Source: CAZQBY01 sp964592405 [NCBI: uncultured archaeon] (GTDB lineage Archaea; Altiarchaeota; Altiarchaeia; JAFGQM01). From it: a DNA stretch of 9,704 nucleotides. A model generated the notes under the pieces. That model was not told where the DNA came from and did not search any database. It was given only the letters and a program-made list of their open reading frames with translations. Below, one piece after another: positions 6,024-9,704 of the stretch. The position numbers were made by a program, and so were the translations under genes. Where the stretch lies: contig CAZQBY010000014.1 in assembly GCA_964592405.1 (NCBI GenBank), positions 20,105 to 29,808 of the forward strand. Direction: 5' to 3'. Positions within the stretch are counted from its first letter, which is position 1, and every line of letters begins with the position of its first letter.

Positions 6024-6281
6024 ATGGAACCGGTCCTACACTATCCGAGGTTAGATACAGTGCTGATGGTAGAAGAAGCCATACAGAAACACGAGGATTA
6101 CCCGACGAAGAAGCAGCTCTGGCAGTCCCTGCCGAAGCAGGTTATGTACCAGACGTTCAAAGTCATCCTGGACTACCTAGAGGAATCCGGCAAGATAATC
6201 ATAAAGGACGGCCAGATAATCTGGATCTGGAACCCGAAGCGCGTAAGAGAACTGATGGCCAAGGACCTGCTGGTAAGATGA
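6024..6281 (+). CDS. Winged-helix antitoxin of a RelE-type toxin-antitoxin pair
   Basis: An 85-aa small DNA-binding protein. After MEPVLHYPRL a helix (VLMVEEAIQKHEDYP) leads into TKKQLWQSLPKQVMYQTFKV and ILDYLEESGKIII, then a beta wing KDGQIIWIWNP: the helix-turn-helix plus wing of a winged helix. Its stop codon overlaps the toxin start (ATGA at 6278-6281), so the two are translationally coupled, antitoxin first. Small archaeal proteins of this type often precede RelE-like toxins. By analogy it binds the toxin and represses the operon through the palindrome just upstream. Both roles are inferred from operon layout and fold, not from a recognised named family. Confidence 0.8.
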   Translation: MEPVLHYPRLDTVLMVEEAIQKHEDYPTKKQLWQSLPKQVMYQTFKVILDYLEESGKIIIKDGQIIWIWNPKRVRELMAKDLLVR

Positions 6282-6608
6282 AGACTGCAGTCGGGTTCAT
6301 CTCGAAGAAGCTGAAGGAAGAATTTGAATCCTTGAAGGAAGGGAAATACGAGGACAAGCAGCTTTATTCTTTCATAGACAGGGCACTGGACGATCTCAAA
6401 GAGAACCCCGAGTGTGGGGGTCAAGATTCCAAAGAAGTATTGGCCTAAAGAATACGTCAAGAGATACAAGGTGTTGAATCTCTGGAAGTACGATCTGCCA
6501 AACGCTTGGAGATTAATCTACACTATCGAGAGCGATGGGGTCAAGATAGTCAGCATCGTGCTGGAATGGTTTGATCACGACGATTATGAGAAAAGGTTCG
6601 GTTATTAG
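6278..6608 (+). pseudogene. relE: RelE/ParE-family toxin broken by a one-base insertion
   Basis: The ATG at 6278 reads MKTAVGFISKKLKEEFESLK to DDLKENPECGG and then leaves frame, stopping at a TAA at 6447-6449. The +1 frame continues VKIPKKYWPKEYVKRYKVLN and LWKYDLPNAWRLIYTIESDG to a TAG at 6606-6608, ending LEWFDHDDYEKRFGY. Removing one G from the five-G run at 6416-6420 joins them into a 109-aa protein with the archaeal RelE pattern: NPECGVKIPK, NLWKYDLP, WRLIYTI, VLEWFDHDDYEKRF. As it stands the toxin is dead, losing all RNA-cutting residues in its second half. Whether this is real inactivation, a homopolymer error, or frameshifting on the G run cannot be decided here. The antitoxin upstream is intact. 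Confidence 0.88.
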
Positions 6609-6693
6609 CCGTGTAGAGTAACCCGCCCGTGTTGTAGTGTAACTGACTTTTGGCTCGTAGAGGGCAACCAGAACATGCGCGAAGAGCATGGAT

Positions 6694-6714
6694 TCCGGGA
6701 GGCGGGACTTTACT
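6694..6714 (+). repeat. 21-bp direct repeat, right copy (detached tRNA-Tyr 3' end)
   Basis: An exact copy of 5891-5911, with no functional tRNA body in front. CATGC-GCGAAGA-GCATG (about 6674-6690) sits where the T arm should be and lacks the TTCAA loop. The copy leads directly into a different hairpin, TTTTCGCC-TAGT-GGCGAAAA (6714-6733). This could be the original downstream flank of tRNA-Tyr before insertion of the toxin-antitoxin cassette. Confidence 0.78.
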
Positions 6715-6733
6715 TTTCGCCTAGTGGCGAAAA
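6714..6733 (+). terminator. Perfect 8-bp hairpin after the detached tRNA 3' end
   Basis: TTTTCGCC, loop TAGT, GGCGAAAA. It lies at the same relative position as the hairpin after the intact tRNA-Tyr, though the sequence differs. Probably a terminator or processing structure. Confidence 0.5.
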
Positions 6734-6844
6734 TGGTCTGCGGTCTTCTGTGAGCCTTGTTGCGCGCAGATTGTAGTGTAACTCGTGGTGGCTTGTAGTG
6801 TAACTGGTTGCGCGCTGTGTAGTGTAACTGGCAGTTCACACATT

Positions 6845-6887
6845 GTAACTTTTGTAACATTACCTTTGTTACTATCTGTAATGTAAC
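6845..6887 (+). promoter_or_regulatory. GTAAC-box cluster in front of the DpnI gene
   Basis: Within 43 bp there are GTAAC boxes at 6845-6849, 6854-6858 and 6883-6887 and the inverted form GTTAC at 6868-6872. ACATTAC (6857-6863) and GTAATGT (6878-6884) form an inverted repeat. The boxes share their core with the end of the TGTAGTGTAAC repeats just upstream and lie where the DpnI promoter should be, so they may be operator half-sites. No clean TATA box or Shine-Dalgarno is visible for that gene. Confidence 0.45.
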
Positions 6888-6914
6888 TTTTCTCAGAGAA
6901 AAAGTTAATTAATC

Positions 6915-7679
6915 ATGAATTTAAGACTTGATACAAGTTTGGCAGATGGATATGTAAGCCAAACGCAAAGAACTAGAGTAATCAGCGAAGGATGGTTTAG
7001 TTCCGAAGGTTATTGCCCTTCTTGTGGATTACATGTAGAGGAATACGAGAACAACCGACCTGTTGCTGATTTCTACTGTCCGAAATGTTATGAGGATTTC
7101 GAATTAAAGAGCAAGAAAAAGAAATTCAGCAGTAAGCTTGTTGACGGAGCCTATAGTAAGATGATTGAAAGATTAAGGAGCGATTCTAACCCCAACTTTT
7201 TCCTTATGAATTACGATCCGGAAGAAATGTTGGTTGTGAATCTTTTCCTCATACCAAAACATTTTTTAACACCCAATCTTATCGAAAAAAGAAAACCCTT
7301 GCCAGAAAGAGCAAGGAGGGCTGGTTGGATAGGCTGTAATTTGCTTTTAAATGAAATCCCAGAATCTGGTAGAATTTACTACGTAAAAAACGGCAAGGAG
7401 GAGGACAAGAAGAATGTCTTTCGTAATTGGAGAAAAACTTTATTCCTGAGAGAGAGCAAAGGAGAACTTAGAGGTTGGACATTAGACGTTATGAGTTGTT
7501 TAGAAAAACTTGGAAAGAAAGAAATTACACTACAAGAAGTGTACTCATTTGAAAAAGAGCTTTTGAGAAAACATCCTCATAACAGGAATATAAAGGCTAA
7601 AATTAGACAGCAATTACAGTTCCTCCGAGATAAGGGATACTTAGAATTTGCTGATAAGGGTGAATATATTTTAAAGTAG
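6915..7679 (+). CDS. dpnI: DpnI-type restriction endonuclease (cuts G(6mA)TC)
   Basis: A 254-aa homologue of pneumococcal DpnI, with the same length and near-colinear motifs as I recall it: ENNRPVADFYCPKC, DFELKSKKKKFSS, DGAYSKM, NPNFF, RKPLPERARRAGWIGCN, GRIYYV, RGWTLDVMSC and KIRQQLQFLRDKGYLEF. DpnI-type enzymes cleave GATC only when the adenine is methylated and so attack Dam-methylated incoming DNA. The PD-(D/E)xK catalytic triad is D52, E63, K65. Cys34, Cys37, Cys55 and Cys58 form the zinc site in the N-terminal domain. The C-terminal part from about residue 183 is the methyl-reading winged helix. Reading frame and motifs are intact. Codons are visibly AT-richer than in neighbouring genes (many AAA, TTA, AGA), a sign of transfer. 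No DpnII-type methylase is beside it and none is needed, since unmethylated host GATC is immune. Confidence 0.96.
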   Translation: MNLRLDTSLADGYVSQTQRTRVISEGWFSSEGYCPSCGLHVEEYENNRPVADFYCPKCYEDFELKSKKKKFSSKLVDGAYSKMIERLRSDSNPNFFLMNYDPEEMLVVNLFLIPKHFLTPNLIEKRKPLPERARRAGWIGCNLLLNEIPESGRIYYVKNGKEEDKKNVFRNWRKTLFLRESKGELRGWTLDVMSCLEKLGKKEITLQEVYSFEKELLRKHPHNRNIKAKIRQQLQFLRDKGYLEFADKGEYILK

Positions 7680-7815
7680 GAGGCAGTGGCGGACTAAAAG
7701 GGAGATTATTCTAGAAGTTCTCGGCTAAAAAACCTGCCCAAATATACGCTCCGAACCTTGTCGCCTTCCCTTCTTGACTCATAGGCATACCATTGCCTTT
7801 TATCTGTCTATAGTA
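7673..7815. repeat. Direct repeat of about 144 bp, left copy
   Basis: Matches 9561-9704 with, by eye, about 11 substitutions and one deleted base. It starts at the last codon of the DpnI gene and contains the 3' part of the small minus-strand gene described at 7706-7827. The right copy runs to the window end, so the repeat may be longer; leftward, homology stops at AAAGTAGG. The two copies bracket the ATPase gene. Confidence 0.9.
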
Positions 7816-7827
7816 CACTTTTTTCAC
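7706..7827 (-). pseudogene. Small basic protein (YYRQIKGNWYAYESRR family), frameshifted copy
   Basis: From a GTG at 7827 the frame reads MKKVYYRQIKGN and then shifts. Restoring one base between 7792 and 7793 (the right repeat copy has CCAGTTGCC where this has CCATTGCC) gives a 40-aa protein with YYRQIKGNWYAYESRR, then GDKVRSVYLGRFF, ending at a TAA at 7706-7708. The Gly-x-Tyr-x-Tyr-Glu-Ser-x-Arg ... Lys-Val-Arg-x-x-Tyr-Leu-Gly pattern occurs in small archaeal proteins and at the N-terminus of some transposases; I cannot assign a function. The 85-aa frame that can be read straight through here (7711-7968) is therefore an artefact of the deletion. The start codon is uncertain. Confidence 0.7.
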
Positions 7828-7954
7828 CCCAAATTTCGCCTCTTGGCGTATATTCTTGCTGGCGTGGGGTATTAAAGCTGGCCCAGGTGCGTGAGCACTG
7901 AGCAGTGGGAAGGAGGTGTTTTCTGCGGTCGGCTCAGGGTTTTTGGTGCTCTTT

Positions 7955-8060
7955 GGTGCGCGCACCATGTAGTGTAACGGGCGCTGTGTAGTGTAAAGGG
8001 TTGTACAAGAAGCATGTAAGCTAGTAATGGAGGTCAGTTATCAAAGCTGTAGTGTAAACT
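7955..8060 (+). repeat. TGTAGTGTAAC repeats, downstream block (3 copies)
   Basis: TGTAGTGTAAC at 7968-7978, then TGTAGTGTAAA at 7987-7997 and 8048-8058, all in the same orientation as the upstream block. The first is preceded by a perfect 12-bp palindrome GGTGCGCGCACC (7955-7966), echoing the GCGCGC in the upstream block. The last copy abuts and slightly overlaps the stop codon of the ATPase gene. The two blocks bracket the DpnI gene and the small pseudogene. No gene is supported between 7828 and 8058. Confidence 0.82.
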
Positions 8061-9498
8061 AAACATAAGAAAACAAAGAAATTGGCATGTAAAGAATTCC
8101 CTCATCCGACTTTATAGTCTCGGACCCGGATATGAGGACCCCCCCATTCGCTCCATATTCCCGTATAGACTTCTTTACCTGCCTAGAATCTTTCTCCCCA
8201 AGACCGACTTCGATTGGAAGCAAGCCTTTGGGAGTCACAATGAGAAAGTCTGCCCCTCCTTTCAATGGGTCATAGTAGATTCCTTGCGGCACATTAAGAG
8301 TCTCCTTCATCCTAAAGAGAGTGGAGGCAACAAGGCTCTCTGCAAATACTCCCACCATGTCTTTATCGTGCCTATCATAGGCCCCAAGCTTAAGCCTCAT
8401 GGCCGCATTGAGGGATGGCGAAAGGTAGTAATACTTCCAAGGCTTCCGGACCTTCTTACCCGCGCCCCCGTAGGGTTTGATACTAAACACCAAGTGGGTT
8501 TTTTCTAGCACCTCCAATATACTGCGCACAAGGGTGGGCGAAACCCCGCCCAGCCCCTCTGCTAGCTTGGAATCAGAGGTTCCTCCGGGTCTTTGAAGAG
8601 CAAGGAAACTGAGTATTCGTGTGATTGTGTTTCTGGTGTCTGTGTTGAATGACCTAATCGAAAATACATCCTTTTCCACGACTCTCGTAACCATACTGAA
8701 CAACCTCTCATGACTTTCAGTTTGAGAAAGGTGTAGGGAAAATGGGAAACCGCCCCAGCATAGGAAGTCCTCCCATGCCCTTTGCATGGATATCCCTTTC
8801 TTTATGAAGGATTTCCTCAAGATATCATATTTAGCTGAGACTGTCGACAACTTTCCTGGATTCAAAATCGCTTCCCTGACGCTTTCCGCCATGCCATTGG
8901 GTGGGAAAAGCTCATGCTTGAGGACCATATACTCAGAGAAGTTAAGTGGGAAGATTGGCTCCTTCTTTGCCCTTCTTGCAAGATCAACGCCCATCTCCAT
9001 GCTCAAAGCTGAAGACCCAGTGACTGCCAGGAAGATCTTGTCCGTCTTGTCGTACACCACTTTTACTGCAGTGGCCCATTTTTCGTCAAAATGAGCTTCG
9101 TCTACGAATATAAAGAGCTCCTTGTCCAAATCCACAAGACTTGTTCGATGTATGCTATCTAAAAAAGTCTCGATGACGTCGTAGACCCCCAGACCCAGGT
9201 ACTCAGTAGATTCATCAGCGGAAAAATAAAGGATTCTATCGGGATCGACATTCCTTTCTCTCAGGTGATTGTATAACTGTAAAAGTGTGGTAGTTTTCCC
9301 CACCCCCCTTAATCCAGGAAGCAGGACCACCCTATTCTCCCTCTTTTTTGAGATGAAATCATCAAGGTGTTTCTTTAAACGATAGTATGCTCTTCGATAC
9401 TTTAGGGGCCTTCCATCCACTTCGGTCTTGTCCTTGGCTAACTTCGAACCTTCGGCTAATTTTGCCAATACATATCTTACCCTCTTTTCATCCGCCAT
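8059..9498 (-). CDS. AAA_14/DUF4143-type archaeal ATPase
   Basis: A 479-aa P-loop ATPase of the expanded archaeal AAA_14-DUF4143 type. Walker A is GLRGVGKTT (62-70), Walker B LFIFVDEAH (128-136), and the sensor-like strand VTGSSAL (159-165). The middle (about 310-345) is a winged-helix-like segment (SKLAEGLGGVSPTLVRSILE, then VLEKTHLVFSI). The C-terminal domain resembles a PD-(D/E)xK fold: FAESLV (E387), GGADFLI (D417) and LLPIEVGLG (E430). The catalytic Lys expected two residues after that Glu is Gly, so it is probably not an active nuclease. Such ATPases are numerous in archaea and of unproven role, possibly DNA-related or in defence or mobile elements. The gene is intact, cytoplasmic, appears to be transcribed from its own promoter, and is bracketed by 144-bp direct repeats. 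Confidence 0.88.
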   Translation of the reverse strand: MADEKRVRYVLAKLAEGSKLAKDKTEVDGRPLKYRRAYYRLKKHLDDFISKKRENRVVLLPGLRGVGKTTTLLQLYNHLRERNVDPDRILYFSADESTEYLGLGVYDVIETFLDSIHRTSLVDLDKELFIFVDEAHFDEKWATAVKVVYDKTDKIFLAVTGSSALSMEMGVDLARRAKKEPIFPLNFSEYMVLKHELFPPNGMAESVREAILNPGKLSTVSAKYDILRKSFIKKGISMQRAWEDFLCWGGFPFSLHLSQTESHERLFSMVTRVVEKDVFSIRSFNTDTRNTITRILSFLALQRPGGTSDSKLAEGLGGVSPTLVRSILEVLEKTHLVFSIKPYGGAGKKVRKPWKYYYLSPSLNAAMRLKLGAYDRHDKDMVGVFAESLVASTLFRMKETLNVPQGIYYDPLKGGADFLIVTPKGLLPIEVGLGEKDSRQVKKSIREYGANGGVLISGSETIKSDEGILYMPISLFSYV

Positions 9499-9499
9499 T

Positions 9500-9555
9500 T
9501 TTATACATTTTTGTGGATAATATTTTATATGTATTTATACATTTTAGTGTATAAA
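9500..9555 (-). promoter_or_regulatory. ATPase promoter with repeated TTTATAC boxes
   Basis: A TATA-like ATATAAAATA (minus strand, about 9521-9530) is centred about 27 nt before the ATG at 9498, fitting a leaderless transcript. On the plus strand TTTATAC occurs at 9500-9506 and 9534-9540, and the inverted GTATAAA at 9549-9555, giving an inverted repeat with an 8-bp spacer and two TTTATACATTTT direct repeats. These look like operator half-sites and resemble the palindrome of the wHTH/RelE operon. Confidence 0.5.
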
Positions 9556-9560
9556 AATTG

Positions 9561-9704
9561 AAAGTAGGAGGCGGTGGCGGACTAAAAGGGAGATTATTCT
9601 AGAAGTTCTGGCCTAAAAAACCTGCCCAGGTAAGCGCTCCGAACCTTGCCGCCTTCCCTTCTCGACTCGTAGGCATACCAGTTGCCTTTTATCTGTCTGT
9701 AGTA
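9561..9704. repeat. Direct repeat of about 144 bp, right copy
   Basis: Right partner of 7673-7815, cut by the window end. It contains the intact reading frame of the small YYRQIKGNWYAYESRR-type gene. Most base changes between the copies fall in a few clusters. Confidence 0.9.
9594..9704 (-). CDS. Small basic protein, intact copy (5' end beyond the window)
   Basis: The C-terminal 36 residues of the paralogue of the frameshifted gene at 7706-7827: YYRQIKGNWYAYESRR, then GGKVRSAYLGRFFRPELLE and TAA at 9594-9596. Unlike the left copy, no base is missing, so the full motif is in one frame. The start lies outside the window; by analogy only about four more residues are needed. Changes from the left copy are few (D to G, V to A, SR to RP). 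Protein similarity to the N-terminal part of some archaeal transposases is a recollection of the motif, not a proven relation; function unknown. Confidence 0.65.
   Translation of the reverse strand, partial: YYRQIKGNWYAYESRREGGKVRSAYLGRFFRPELLE

Larger units (their letters stand above)
6612..6828 (+). repeat. TGTAGTGTAAC repeats, upstream block (5 copies)
   Basis: The 11-mer TGTAGTGTAAC occurs at 6633-6643, 6772-6782, 6794-6804 and 6818-6828, with a one-mismatch copy at 6612-6622 (TGTAGAGTAAC). All are on the plus strand. Start-to-start spacings within groups are 21, 22 and 24 bp, near two helical turns; spacers differ, so these are protein-site-like iterons rather than a long tandem repeat. 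Two of the copies follow GCGCGC closely. Together with 6829-6914 this fills the gap before the DpnI gene; no reading frame there looks real. Confidence 0.85.

Noticed and set aside
5924-6448. 174-aa plus-strand frame covering the antitoxin and the first half of the toxin
   Set aside because: Only its last third, from 6278, is the true toxin frame; the rest is a shadow of the winged-helix gene and of the promoter.
7711-7968. 85-aa minus-strand open frame downstream of the DpnI gene
   Set aside because: Its C-terminal third is the out-of-frame reading of the conserved small gene after a one-base deletion, as shown by the right repeat copy; the N-terminal part has no recognisable features.
6612-8060. 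CRISPR array
   Set aside because: The TGTAGTGTAAC repeats are only 11 bp, irregularly spaced and separated by 8-13 bp within groups; there are no spacer-sized unique units and no cas genes.

Overview
The window looks archaeal. It holds an eS26 ribosomal protein with an archaeal-type Shine-Dalgarno, two tRNA genes without encoded CCA (one is tRNA-Tyr with a C1-G72 pair and an intron after position 37), and several genes with a TATA-like box about 26 nt upstream of the start codon and no Shine-Dalgarno, as in leaderless transcripts. The lineage cannot be fixed from this sequence. The eS26 gene argues against most Euryarchaeota; a DPANN or similar lineage is a guess. Nothing here is a known plasmid or virus backbone.

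Left part (1-5904), mostly ordinary chromosome. A Tat-exported MltD-like lytic transglycosylase on the minus strand (218-1462) runs toward the left edge, where a 55-bp exact direct repeat sits at the window border. Next come an AbrB/MazF-type toxin-antitoxin pair (1667-2261, minus), tRNA-Leu(UAG), eS26, a two-domain protein (beta-sandwich plus ankyrin repeats) followed by a truncated, frameshifted copy of its own N-terminus, a histidine phosphatase on the plus strand, an unrecognised winged-helix protein, and tRNA-Tyr(GUA).

Right part (5905-9704), an accessory island anchored at tRNA-Tyr. The last 21 nt of the tRNA-Tyr region are repeated at 6694-6714. Between the copies lies a winged-helix antitoxin / RelE toxin operon behind a perfect 18-bp palindrome; the toxin is broken by one extra G. 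Beyond it is an AT-rich gene for a full-length DpnI homologue, an endonuclease that cuts G(6mA)TC. It is preceded by a block of TGTAGTGTAAC repeats at roughly two-helical-turn spacing and followed, after a small broken gene, by another such block. The rest is a AAA_14/DUF4143-type ATPase bracketed by two 144-bp direct repeats. Each repeat carries a roughly 40-aa reading frame; the left copy has lost one base and the right copy runs off the window.

How it fits together: DpnI and the toxin-antitoxin pairs suggest a small defence or addiction island that grew stepwise at a tRNA 3' end. No integrase or transposase is visible. The most unusual features are the DpnI gene in an archaeon, the unexplained TGTAGTGTAAC repeat family around it, and several independent one-base frameshifts, which are either real decay or homopolymer sequencing errors.
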